64,000 nt of DNA, from positions 1 to 64,000 of the IMG/VR virus record IMGVR_UViG_3300022699_000302, one strand, 5' to 3'. Source of the stretch: a virus. The notes beneath the pieces are model-generated. The model did not search any database. It saw nothing but the letters and a program-made list of their open reading frames with translations, and was not told the origin of the DNA. A program made the translations under genes and the position numbers. The stretch's first letter is position 1, and every line of letters starts with the position of its first letter. Positions 48,728 through 56,699 of this stretch are shown in pieces.

Positions 48728-49211
48728 CGTCAATACAGAGAGACAGATCAACCTAGCCCTCACCCGCATGACTTACGAATTGACAGACCTTTTGCCTCGC
48801 ACCACCTTACAGGAGTATGTGGGAGAGTTGTTTGATCGTGCGGCGTACATCTCAGTCGACGGTTCTGGAAGTGTATGGGCATGGACTGTCAAACCTCGTC
48901 TTCACACGCCTTACAATGGAGCCGTTATTTGGGATGCTCCTTTTGAAGAGGAGCCTGATGATGTCGGCTGTCACCTCGTAGGGCTTAGTACTGTCCTGGC
49001 GGGTGTCATGGCCTCGTGTCATCTTACCCCTTTTGTTTGGTTCGACGAGGGTGAGAATGCCTGGTGGATGAACGCCGACGAGGCATGCCTGGAGCTTACC
49101 CCCAATCTCACCTTCCAGGACATATTCCTGAGTCTGCTGGGTGGTCGGAAAAAGATTGAAAGAGACTGGTGGAACCACACCAGTTTCAGGGAGCTTATTC
49201 TTCATGAATAG
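48711..49211 (+). CDS. WW-tail family protein 4
   Basis: 166 residues from GTG 48711 (AGGAGGG SD). N-terminal helices, core YISVDGSGSVWAWTVKPRL, an extra WW near residue 117, then LLGGRKKIERDWWNHTSFRE at the end. A clear full-length family member: strand-turn-strand core, LLG helix and terminal signature. Confidence 0.74.
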   Translation: MKESSDVNTERQINLALTRMTYELTDLLPRTTLQEYVGELFDRAAYISVDGSGSVWAWTVKPRLHTPYNGAVIWDAPFEEEPDDVGCHLVGLSTVLAGVMASCHLTPFVWFDEGENAWWMNADEACLELTPNLTFQDIFLSLLGGRKKIERDWWNHTSFRELILHE

Positions 49212-49728
49212 CAATAACGAATTTCGTGACAAACAGGTGTTGCGACGTGCTATTATCAGGTCTTACTTCTCGAATTACTTGAGAGGTGTAGGCTCCTCAG
49301 AGTCTTTATGGCGTTCCGCTACCACTTACATCCAAGAGCGGGCGTTATCGCTGACTTCGGAGTCTGCTGCATTCATGGCGATTGATCCTTATTTCCAGTT
49401 CTACGCGTACTCAGCCAAGCCGATTTGGAGAGGGGGTGTGTTTACTCGGCCGGAGTGGCACCCGAATGGCTCTCGATGGTCGAAGATGACTTGTTTGAGT
49501 TTGAGAGGATTGTCGGCGCGTGACGCCCTTTCGGAAATGCTACTGATCGACACCCAGACCGAGGGGTGGGGCGACGGTTTCTACTGGGATCGCGCCATCA
49601 TCAGTAGAGACGAGTCTATCTCAATATTGCTCGATAGGTTGCTGGGTTTTTGCCCCGGAATTGAGTTGTCGAAGAAGGAGTGGTGGAAATTTCCCGTGAT
49701 GTCGGAACTGGTAATGCATAGGGCCTAA
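49204..49728 (+). CDS. WW-tail family protein 5
   Basis: 174 residues from ATG 49204 (AGGGAGC). Core FMAIDPYFQFYAYSAKPIW, helix ILLDRLLGFCPG, then KEWWKFPVMSELVMHRA. The N-terminal 60 residues are basic helix. Its stop codon overlaps a GGCCTAAGA element. Confidence 0.74.
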   Translation: MNSNNEFRDKQVLRRAIIRSYFSNYLRGVGSSESLWRSATTYIQERALSLTSESAAFMAIDPYFQFYAYSAKPIWRGGVFTRPEWHPNGSRWSKMTCLSLRGLSARDALSEMLLIDTQTEGWGDGFYWDRAIISRDESISILLDRLLGFCPGIELSKKEWWKFPVMSELVMHRA

Positions 49729-49730
49729 GA
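49722..49730 (+). promoter_or_regulatory. GGCCTAAGA element, copy 7
   Basis: Exact 9-mer overlapping the upstream stop, 29 nt before the start at 49760. Confidence 0.74.
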
Positions 49731-49759
49731 CAACAGAGAAACTTCAACCAGGAGAGGGT

Positions 49760-50020
49760 ATGACTGAGTTTAGTAAGACCTCAGAAGAGGCAGAGTACTT
49801 TGTGATCGCAAACAACAAGGATGAATTCTTGTTGGACAAGAACAACAAGGAATTTCCTTCAATTGTTTTCGTACGACAATTGCGTCGAGCTCATCGGTAC
49901 ACCAAACTAGAGGTGGCTGAAGCCGACGCAATCCATTTCAAGAAGGCGTTGAACCTTGCCGACATCTATGTCGTGGAGGTCAAAGAAACGATCGATTACG
50001 CGATGAGATCATGTCTATAA
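49760..50020 (+). CDS. Small protein within the array, without the WW tail
   Basis: 86 residues, CAGGAGAGGG SD. Mixed alpha/beta, Lys and Asn-rich start. It lacks the array signature. It overlaps the next ATG (50011) by 10 nt, so it is coupled to member 6. Function unknown. Confidence 0.68.
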   Translation: MTEFSKTSEEAEYFVIANNKDEFLLDKNNKEFPSIVFVRQLRRAHRYTKLEVAEADAIHFKKALNLADIYVVEVKETIDYAMRSCL

Positions 50021-50545
50021 ACAAAAAAGGGCCAACCCCCTAAGTCCTTTGCCGAACAGCTCAAGCAGGCCGAGAAGCAAAAGGTCAAATGGCTGGAGTC
50101 GGTGATCAAGAAAATGAAAGCGAAATATATAACAATGAGTAGTGGCTATCCCTTCGAAAAGTATGAACAACACAACTACCGTGTTCTCCAGGAAGATGAG
50201 GAAAAACGGGAAGACTTCTTTCAGAAGCTGTCGCACCGAACCGGATTCGAGGTTCGCGCGATCTCCTGGGTCCGAGATCGTGGGTGGGTAGCTTGGAGTT
50301 ATGACATCGAGTACGACCGATTGCCTTTTGTCGGCATCGCGTCGAATTGGAGGAAGGCAGGGGGCCGGCCGCTCTTACCTCAGGACCACAGTTCCCGTAT
50401 CTTGGATTGCCAAATCACGATGGTCCCTCCGGTCGGGGTAAACCAGGAAGAAGCGACCCTAGTTTTGCGGTATCCCCGTGACCCCAGCAGGTGGTGGATC
50501 TACCCCAGATTCGAAGAGCTGAGGACTTGCCGGCAATCGGCATAG
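50011..50545 (+). CDS. WW-tail family protein 6, needs a +1 frameshift (or carries a 1-nt deletion)
   Basis: From ATG 50011 the frame runs 10 codons to CCC TAA (50038-50043). In the +1 frame it continues with AAG TCC TTT through 50545 as a helix-forming, clearly coding sequence (KSFAEQLKQAEKQKVKW). A GTG at 50102 could start a shorter 147-residue form. Core ISWVRDRGWVAWSYDIEY; end SRWWIYPRFEELRTC. CCC-stop is a known +1 slip context in phage PSA. A lost C in the C5 run is the simple alternative. Confidence 0.6.
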
Positions 50546-50568
50546 ACTTATTCATTCATTTCTATTTC

Positions 50569-50591
50569 GAAGCGCGGACGAACCGCGCTTC
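50569..50591 (+). terminator. Intrinsic terminator in the array
   Basis: GAAGCGCGG-ACGAA-CCGCGCTTC followed by TTTCATT. Confidence 0.85.
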
Positions 50592-50609
50592 TTTCATTGG
50601 GGAGGAGTT

Positions 50610-51110
50610 ATGGAAGAAGACGCTGAAGCATCGAATGAGAATCTTCCTGATATTCTAGAAGAACTAGAGCTGCTCGATGCCACAGAGGACGCCCAGGAGG
50701 CTCACGGAATCCCTCCGACGGTCGAATACCCTTTCAGGTTACTGAAGAGGTCCGCTGAAGCACGAGCCGAGCTCTTCGCTATGATCGAGGAAAGATCCTC
50801 GCTAAAAGGTCCGTTCAAGTGTGTGGTCTATCAGCCCACCCTCAGGTCATGGATTACAACCACTGGGATGGTTGAGTTTGAGGGTAAAGCGTGGTTTTGG
50901 GCACGGGGTAAAAACGGAAACCGGTTATACGGCAATACCAAGGACCTGGTGAGTCTTCGGTTGGATGTGGTTCTTCTGTCAGATCTGGACAAAAAGCTCA
51001 GCTTCCAGAATCGAATCATTATCAACGACCGATTCAATCGGTTTTCCCGGCGGGAGTGGTGGAAGGAGGCCCGCATGGCTGAGATGAGGATGGTGAACCA
51101 TGGCGACTAA
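50610..51110 (+). CDS. WW-tail family protein 7
   Basis: 166 residues, GGGGAGGAG SD. The first 35 residues are very acidic (a feature of its own), the core is CVVYQPTLRSWITTTGMVEF, and the end is RREWWKEARMAEMRM. Starts a new run of genes after the terminator. Confidence 0.72.
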   Translation: MEEDAEASNENLPDILEELELLDATEDAQEAHGIPPTVEYPFRLLKRSAEARAELFAMIEERSSLKGPFKCVVYQPTLRSWITTTGMVEFEGKAWFWARGKNGNRLYGNTKDLVSLRLDVVLLSDLDKKLSFQNRIIINDRFNRFSRREWWKEARMAEMRMVNHGD

Positions 51111-51588
51111 TGATTCAACCCAGACCTATCAGGCCTGGTACATCGGATACAAACCCGACGGAACCAATTCGCCTCCTGCATATGCAGGGATAAATAACTC
51201 TTGGACTATGGTGCTGAACTACGAAAGGGTGAAATCGGATCCCGAGTATCGGAATAGGGTGCTTAAGACTATTCTCAACGATAAGGGGTGGGAAAACAGT
51301 CAATGCATATTTCTTGGGCGGAAACGCAGCGGCGTCTGGATGGTTTATTCTTATCCGACCCGGTGGAGCTCTTATTTCCAGAACTGGCTTCTGGACGAGG
51401 ATCGTGGAGCTTCTATCCCTCTAAGCGATCATAGATCTCGTCCTCTGGCTGAATTTGGTATCGACCTAATTACTGACAAAGATCTTAGCGAGCCCGTAGG
51501 TATGTACCTCCTGGGCGAGGATCTGCCTATTCAGCGGGACTGGTGGAAGCACAGTAGATTCAAGGAGATCACATGCAGGAAGGCTTAA
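51100..51588 (+). CDS. WW-tail family protein 8
   Basis: 162 residues, starting inside the end of member 7 (11-nt overlap). Core CIFLGRKRSGVWMVYSYPTR, then QRDWWKHSRFKEITCRKA. The N-terminus is polar and aromatic-rich. Coupled translation with both neighbours. Confidence 0.72.
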   Translation: MATNDSTQTYQAWYIGYKPDGTNSPPAYAGINNSWTMVLNYERVKSDPEYRNRVLKTILNDKGWENSQCIFLGRKRSGVWMVYSYPTRWSSYFQNWLLDEDRGASIPLSDHRSRPLAEFGIDLITDKDLSEPVGMYLLGEDLPIQRDWWKHSRFKEITCRKA

Positions 51589-52103
51589 CGCCTCAGACGA
51601 TCCAGGATCGTCTTTCCATAATTGCGAACTCTATTTTTGAGCTAACTAAGGACGTAGCGGTCTGGGAGATCGACCAGATCTACCACGTCGTTTATTTTCC
51701 GAATTCATGGGCTCGTTTTCTGGTCTTTCCTCTCAATACCGAATTTACTTTTCTTGACGACAAATACCTGGTCATGTGGCCGACTAGTGTGACTCCGATT
51801 CCGACATGTCGAACCGACGGTCTTAGTTTAGAAAGCTCCCTCAAGAAAGCAGGTCTTTGTCCTGATCAGGAGCGTGGGTTGATCTTCAACATGGTGCTCT
51901 CAGATCCTGAGGGTTCATGGGAGCATGAGGCCCGAGCCACAAGGTCTTCCTATGTCATTGATCATATCGGCGGCGGTGTGCTGATCCCTTTGTCTCGATG
52001 GCTTGCGCGCCCCGCCCTCATGAAAACATGGTGGAACCACTCCCACCTGAAGGAGCTTGTGTTGGTCGCATCGGATGCAGCCAAGGAGGAGATCAGTGAC
52101 TGA
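51573..52103 (+). CDS. WW-tail family protein 9
   Basis: 176 residues, overlapping member 8 by 16 nt. Core VVYFPNSWARFLVFPLNTEF; end KTWWNHSHLKELVLV, followed by 12 acidic residues. The codons after the signature also form the leader hairpin of the next gene, which may explain the longer tail. Confidence 0.72.
   Translation: MQEGLTPQTIQDRLSIIANSIFELTKDVAVWEIDQIYHVVYFPNSWARFLVFPLNTEFTFLDDKYLVMWPTSVTPIPTCRTDGLSLESSLKKAGLCPDQERGLIFNMVLSDPEGSWEHEARATRSSYVIDHIGGGVLIPLSRWLARPALMKTWWNHSHLKELVLVASDAAKEEISD
52062..52084 (+). promoter_or_regulatory. Recurrent leader hairpin, copy 6 (inside a coding end)
   Basis: TTGGTCGC/GCAGCCAA stem with loop ATCGGAT, 11 nt before the GTG at 52096, encoded within the last codons of member 9. 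Confidence 0.7.
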
Positions 52104-52539
52104 ATTCTACATGAAGCAAATCATTGTTGCTGAGGACTGGAACGAGCTCCTCAACTCAGCAATGAGGCAAATCATCGCTAAGGCAGTTCGCAAGGCAGTT
52201 CGCAAGGCGAGGCCTCCTCACATAGATACATCCCAGCTGTGGCTGTATTGGTCTGCTCTTTTGAATGAGTGGTGTGTGGCGACACAAAAACTGGAGTTCG
52301 ACTCATATACAGCGGTCTGGAACTGGCCCAAGGACATGCCACCGTACGACCGGAGGCACCGGAGGCAATGGAGAGCTTTCCTGCTGAAGACCTTCAATAT
52401 TCATTTGAAGCTCGAAAACATAGATCTCCCTGATAACCAAGAGGAGCGGATCATCCCGTTGACCAGCACCCCCGATCTTCGGGATTGGTGGAATCACTCC
52501 CACCTGAAAGAGCTGCAATGTGTAAGGAGCAGATCATGA
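52096..52539 (+). CDS. WW-tail family protein 10
   Basis: 147 residues from GTG 52096 (AAGGAGGAG SD); ATG 52111 is the alternative. A 12-bp tandem duplication (52181-52210) encodes KAVRKAVRKA. Core LWLYWSALLNEWCVATQKL; end RDWWNHSHLKELQC, nearly the same signature as member 9, suggesting recent duplication of that end. Confidence 0.72.
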   Translation: MTEFYMKQIIVAEDWNELLNSAMRQIIAKAVRKAVRKARPPHIDTSQLWLYWSALLNEWCVATQKLEFDSYTAVWNWPKDMPPYDRRHRRQWRAFLLKTFNIHLKLENIDLPDNQEERIIPLTSTPDLRDWWNHSHLKELQCVRSRS

Positions 52540-53057
52540 CACCAGAACAACAATTGAAATCTATCAGAAAGCAGTTATTCGCTCTCATCAAGGGTTGGTT
52601 CGACGATTACGGTATACCTCTTTCCACGGTATTGATCTGGGAAGAAGCGGTCGAGGCTGCGTATCAGAGGAAACTCGACGGAAATAAGATACAAGCGGTA
52701 ACCATTGAAAAGTACGAAATCGAGGATACCTGGTCGGTCTATGCACACCTGGTCGATCCGATCTACTCGAAGGAGGGGGAGGAGTGGCTCCCCTTCCACG
52801 AAAGTGACTTCCCTTCGATGATCGCCAAGTGTGTGGAGATCACCGCAGTCAACAAGACTCTTTCCGAATGCTTTCTTGACCTTCAGATCGACCCCAACGC
52901 ACATGCCACGCCGGAAAAGGCAGTGATCTATCGCGGTAGGAGCGAGAGTACTTTTGAGCTTCTGGTCGAAAGGATGCTGGGTCTTGCTGCCTCCGGAACC
53001 TTGGTCGAGCCGGATTGGTGGAACCACCGCAGGTTTAAGGAGTTGATCCATGGATAA
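52536..53057 (+). CDS. WW-tail family protein 11
   Basis: 173 residues, ATGA overlap with the previous stop and AAGGAG SD. Core VTIEKYEIEDTWSVYAHLVD, helix FELLVERMLGLAASG, end PDWWNHRRFKELIHG; together the clearest copy of the C-terminal module. Acidic on balance. Confidence 0.75.
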   Translation: MTPEQQLKSIRKQLFALIKGWFDDYGIPLSTVLIWEEAVEAAYQRKLDGNKIQAVTIEKYEIEDTWSVYAHLVDPIYSKEGEEWLPFHESDFPSMIAKCVEITAVNKTLSECFLDLQIDPNAHATPEKAVIYRGRSESTFELLVERMLGLAASGTLVEPDWWNHRRFKELIHG

Positions 53058-53562
53058 AGTCCCTCAACCCAGTGCGTACTGGGTGTTGTACGATCAATTG
53101 AAGCGAAATGTAGATAGTCTCAACGAGCTCGATATCTGGGACCATGCCAAGAAGGACTCCGAAGCTGGTTACGTCTCGGGGTTCAACCCTTTAGCAATAG
53201 CCATGGATCGTGATTTTTCGTGCTATGCCTACGCAGACACGCCGAGATTCACGGACTACGTAGGCATATGGTACCCCCTGGCACTTGCGAAGCCTCCAGC
53301 GCTCGGACGGTATATCAAGTTGGCTGAGCTCACCAATCAGCTTTTGAGAGCAGTAGCGGATCTCGGCTGGAGTGGTGATCTCCGCATACCCTTTCCGCAA
53401 AACGCGGTTGTTCTCTGTGGGGAGCAATCTCCAACACTTGATCTGCTGTTGAAGCGTGCGTTCGGCATAAGAAGCGGTCCTGCTGAAGCAACTCCGGGAC
53501 CCAGTGTTCCGAGGAAATGGTGGACCCACCACCGATTCCGATTGGAGGTCGGTCATGCATGA
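53050..53562 (+). CDS. WW-tail family protein 12
   Basis: 170 residues, overlapping member 11 by 8 nt. Core IAMDRDFSCYAYADTPRF then VGIWYP, helix LDLLLKRAFGI, a Pro-rich linker and RKWWTHHRFRLEVGHA. The signature is slightly diverged at FxEL (FRLE). Confidence 0.74.
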   Translation: MDKVPQPSAYWVLYDQLKRNVDSLNELDIWDHAKKDSEAGYVSGFNPLAIAMDRDFSCYAYADTPRFTDYVGIWYPLALAKPPALGRYIKLAELTNQLLRAVADLGWSGDLRIPFPQNAVVLCGEQSPTLDLLLKRAFGIRSGPAEATPGPSVPRKWWTHHRFRLEVGHA

Positions 53563-54016
53563 TGTTTCCCTAGCCAGCCGGAGAGCCCGTCTCGAACAGA
53601 TTTCATCAATGTTGGAGCGGATATCTCCCTGGAAGTTGGCTGATGAGAGTTTGGGAGTTTACTGCCCCTCTGGTGAAGGTGTTGCGCAGTATCTAGCCAT
53701 AGACTACGACGGGAGCGTATATACATACGAGGGAAAGCCTGTCTTCGACACAAGGGCAGGGGTTTGGATGCCCTCACAGAAACACCCAGACTGCTACACT
53801 CGGGTATCTCCCCTCTCTGACTTGGTTTGCAGCCTTCCGAAGGAGTGTCGTCTCAGCCATACATCGCCGAATCATGAGACGGTGAAACGAGCCTTTGTCA
53901 AACGGGAATCACCGTTCATCATCGCTGTACAGAATTTCCTCGGTCTTGGCGGATACGCCGAACGCGATTGGTGGAATCACTTACGGTTCGAAGAAATGAT
54001 GTTGTCTACGGCCTAA
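53555..54016 (+). CDS. WW-tail family protein 13
   Basis: 153 residues from ATG 53555 (GGAGGTC SD). Core YLAIDYDGSVYTYEGKPVF then AGVWMPS, the best example of the shared strand-turn-strand; helix IIAVQNFLGLGG and end RDWWNHLRFEEMMLSTA. Last array member; a GGCCTAAGA element covers its stop. Confidence 0.75.
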   Translation: MHDVSLASRRARLEQISSMLERISPWKLADESLGVYCPSGEGVAQYLAIDYDGSVYTYEGKPVFDTRAGVWMPSQKHPDCYTRVSPLSDLVCSLPKECRLSHTSPNHETVKRAFVKRESPFIIAVQNFLGLGGYAERDWWNHLRFEEMMLSTA

Positions 54017-54018
54017 GA
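54010..54018 (+). promoter_or_regulatory. GGCCTAAGA element, copy 8
   Basis: Exact 9-mer followed by CAATAGAG, overlapping the stop of array member 13 and 42 nt before the start at 54061. Confidence 0.75.
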
Positions 54019-54060
54019 CAATAGAGCTGATTAGCCGTTCCTAATGGAACAGGAGTTTTT

Positions 54061-54633
54061 ATGTATCCAAAACCCGACTTAGAGGGAGAAGAGGAGGAAT
54101 TGCCGCCTAAGCCCAAACCTAAGAAGCCCAGGCCCAAGCCCGGGCCCAAGTCCAAGCATAAGGCGGTGCCTCCCGGTTTCCCCGAACCACTGGATGAATC
54201 CCAGGAAAGAAAGGAGTTGCTGGAACAGAAGCATCTGGTCAATTACGACAGCTTGGCCAAGTCTGAGCGGAACATGCTCAAGACTACTGCGGAGACCTCA
54301 GTTGAGCTGGAAAAGGCTCGAGAGGTCACAGCGGACCGGTACAACAAACTGTGTGAGGCCGAGTACGAAGTAGAGGATGTCGAGTACGGTTTAGCCAAAG
54401 CAGAACAGAAGCTGGAGGATTACCAGCAATCAACGGTTGGCCGGCTCAAGGCACGCCTGATCAAGCTGATAAGCGGTTACCCCATTATCGATAAGCTTGA
54501 GGAGGAGATCGCAGCCCTACACATCAAGCAGGAGACTGCCATGAATGAGTATGAGGCTGCAACGAAAGCATGGCAGGACGCTCTGGAGAAGGAGCGCCGA
54601 ATCGCGGAGATCAACCGCAAAGACAACCCGTAG
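54061..54633 (+). CDS. Pro/Lys-rich then coiled-coil protein
   Basis: 190 residues, CAGGAG SD. Residues 8-50 are Pro/Lys/Glu-rich (PPKPKPKKPRPKPGPKSK), and 50-185 is a long helical coil. Likely an elongated structural or scaffold-like protein. No family recognised. Confidence 0.68.
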   Translation: MYPKPDLEGEEEELPPKPKPKKPRPKPGPKSKHKAVPPGFPEPLDESQERKELLEQKHLVNYDSLAKSERNMLKTTAETSVELEKAREVTADRYNKLCEAEYEVEDVEYGLAKAEQKLEDYQQSTVGRLKARLIKLISGYPIIDKLEEEIAALHIKQETAMNEYEAATKAWQDALEKERRIAEINRKDNP

Positions 54634-54651
54634 CTAAGGGGGATAGAGTAC

Positions 54652-55245
54652 ATGGGTAAGACCAAGGACAAGGACAAGGCCGAGGAGACCGAGGAACGAG
54701 AGTTCCCGACGATCAAGCCGACGTTCCTGCCCGGCCAGATAGTCTGGCTGATCGATGACGACGACGTCGACGAAGAGTACGACTGTCCGGCCTGCAAGGC
54801 ACACGGACAGATCAAGCTCTACGACGAAGAAGCGTATGACTGCCCGAAGTGTCACGGCAAGGGTCAGCTCAAGCGCAAGGTCGTCGAGTTCTTCGTGAAG
54901 TCACCGGCACTGGTCTACGAGTTCGACTTCACCTGCACGCTCAAAGATCAGGCGGTCCGCGAGACCTACGATCTCAAGCTGCCGGAGAAACTCGCAGAGA
55001 ACGATGCCCGGTTCAAGACCGGCAAGGATCTCGACTGGGAGAACGCCACGGCATACCGCCGGGTCAACCGGATCGTGCCGCTCCTGATCGCACCGACCTA
55101 TGAAGAGGCGATCGAACGTGCTGAGACCCTGACGAAAACGGATCGAGAGGCCAAAGAACGAGAAGAGGCCGAGAAGCGGAAGAAGCAGCAGGAAGAGGCC
55201 AAGGAAAAGGCCCGCAAGAATGAGCTGATGTCCGCAATGAAGTAA
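54652..55245 (+). CDS. DnaJ-type zinc-finger-like protein
   Basis: 197 residues with GC-ending codons. Two CxxC pairs, CPACKAHGQ and CPKCHGKGQ (about residues 44-72), match half of a DnaJ Cys-rich domain. It has no J domain. The C-terminal 45 residues are a Lys/Glu coil. It may hold unfolded virion proteins or bind RNA (inference). Confidence 0.7.
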   Translation: MGKTKDKDKAEETEEREFPTIKPTFLPGQIVWLIDDDDVDEEYDCPACKAHGQIKLYDEEAYDCPKCHGKGQLKRKVVEFFVKSPALVYEFDFTCTLKDQAVRETYDLKLPEKLAENDARFKTGKDLDWENATAYRRVNRIVPLLIAPTYEEAIERAETLTKTDREAKEREEAEKRKKQQEEAKEKARKNELMSAMK

Positions 55246-55275
55246 CTGACTTGGTGATGTCGACACCACCAAGAG

Positions 55276-55307
55276 AAGGACCCTCATATCGGGGGTCCTT
55301 CTTTTTT
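55276..55307 (+). terminator. Intrinsic terminator
   Basis: AAGGACCC pairs with GGGTCCTT over a 9-nt loop, then CTTTTTT. Confidence 0.92.
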
Positions 55308-55313
55308 ACTTCG

Positions 55314-55319
55314 TATACT
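55314..55319 (+). promoter_or_regulatory. TATACT -10-like box, leaderless arrangement
   Basis: TATACT, 6 nt, then ATG at 55326, with no SD. It lies directly behind a terminator, so a new transcript must start here. Confidence 0.55.
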
Positions 55320-55325
55320 GGTTGC

Positions 55326-56699
55326 ATGAACAGCGTCACCCAGCAGATGAAGCTCAAAAAGGACCCGAACCGGAAGTCTACGGATAGTGATAAACTCCGT
55401 GACCCCGCCGAGGAGAACATGGGCGTGGAAGAAGCCAAGACCGGCAAAGAGAAGGTTCGTGAGAGCCTGAAAGAGCTGCATCAGATAATGTCGGATAAAG
55501 AGAAGCCGGAGCGATTCACATCCGCTACCCGTACCGCCTTGAAAGAACAAGGCAAGAAGCTGGATACCCGAGGGATCGAGAACATGTCGGGAGTATCTCC
55601 TACCGCTAAGGAAAAGCTGGCTCAAACCCAGAACACCTTAGCCCCTGTTCTTCGTGATGTCGGTCGGTATGCTCCTCTTGGTGCTGCCGGGGGTGCTGCC
55701 CTTGGTGCGATGAGTGCTGGTGAGGGTGAGAACAAAGGACAGAAGGCCCTACAGTTCGGAGCGATGGGCGCTCTTGGCGCCGGAGCCCTGGGTGGTTTGA
55801 CCGGCGAGGGGATTAAGCCCTTGCTCCAGAAAGGCAAGGATGTTGTCGAAGCTCCGGCGGCTAGGGCTCAGGCTCAGCAGGCCCAGGAAAAAGCTGTAGG
55901 ACAGGTAGCCAAGAAGAAAGACTTTAGTCGTGTTAAACCCAAGACTGTGCCGGGTAAGCCGCTGACTCAAAAAGGCGTCCAGTCGGCTCAGACCTTGAAG
56001 AAGAAACAGAAGACCCAGTCGGCCCTCAATGCTCGCCGACGTGTGAAAGGATTGCCCGTGAAAGCCGCTGAGAAACTTGCTGATGCGATGCAAGCGATTC
56101 GCTCTGCGATGAGGAACCCGGCTGCTGCAGGAGCGGCCGGCGGTTTAGCTGGTGCCGGTATTGGCGCTGGTGTTGGAGCCCTAACTGCAGGTAAAGATGA
56201 AGAAGGGAAGAAAAGACGAGGTCGAGGCGCTCTGCGTGGTGCTCTTGCTGGTGCTGGCCTGGGCACTGCTGCTGGTGCTGGAGGGGGGCTCTTAGCCCGC
56301 CGCATGGGCAAGTCTCGCCTGGGACGTGAAAACTTGAGAGCGGTGGCGCGAGGAGCGGATACCGGTAAAGCCAAGGCCACGGAAACTGCGGGCAAGGCTA
56401 AGACCAAGCTGAAGGAGCAGAAGGAAAAAATCCAGCAGGCTATCAAGCGGAGACAGGCTGAGGGTCAGGTCAAATCAACTCAGCACGACTACGCTCGTCG
56501 TAAACAAGATCCTGTTACCGGTTCTGGTCCTTCGATAGATAAGGCCAGGGCAGAGGCTGCACGCAAGGGCGAGGCCGAGAAGATCACAGAGAGCGTGACC
56601 GGCCAGAAGTCGAAGCCCGAACCCAAGCCCAAGAAGAAAAAGCGGTGGGGTAAGCGTCGGCCCAAACTCAAACTTCGTGGTGAGCGCAAGGGCAGGTAA
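55326..56699 (+). CDS. Glycine-zipper protein with long basic regions
   Basis: 457 residues from ATG 55326. Two Gly/Ala zipper clusters at about 115-165 and 275-325 (GAAGGLAGAGIGAGVGAL; GALAGAGLGTAAGAGGGLL), separated and followed by Lys/Arg/Ala helix. The C-terminus is extremely basic (KPKKKKRWGKRRPKLKLR). Such helices pack in membranes or oligomerise. With the next three genes this looks like a set of pore or ejection proteins (inference). Confidence 0.65.
   Translation: MNSVTQQMKLKKDPNRKSTDSDKLRDPAEENMGVEEAKTGKEKVRESLKELHQIMSDKEKPERFTSATRTALKEQGKKLDTRGIENMSGVSPTAKEKLAQTQNTLAPVLRDVGRYAPLGAAGGAALGAMSAGEGENKGQKALQFGAMGALGAGALGGLTGEGIKPLLQKGKDVVEAPAARAQAQQAQEKAVGQVAKKKDFSRVKPKTVPGKPLTQKGVQSAQTLKKKQKTQSALNARRRVKGLPVKAAEKLADAMQAIRSAMRNPAAAGAAGGLAGAGIGAGVGALTAGKDEEGKKRRGRGALRGALAGAGLGTAAGAGGGLLARRMGKSRLGRENLRAVARGADTGKAKATETAGKAKTKLKEQKEKIQQAIKRRQAEGQVKSTQHDYARRKQDPVTGSGPSIDKARAEAARKGEAEKITESVTGQKSKPEPKPKKKKRWGKRRPKLKLRGERKGR

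Noticed and set aside
52181-52210. 12-bp tandem repeat as a mobile or regulatory repeat
   Set aside because: It is only 2 to 2.5 copies, inside a gene and in frame; a simple local duplication.
46680-54016. The gene array as DNA repeats or a CRISPR
   Set aside because: There is no nucleotide-level repeat between the genes; only the protein signature is shared.
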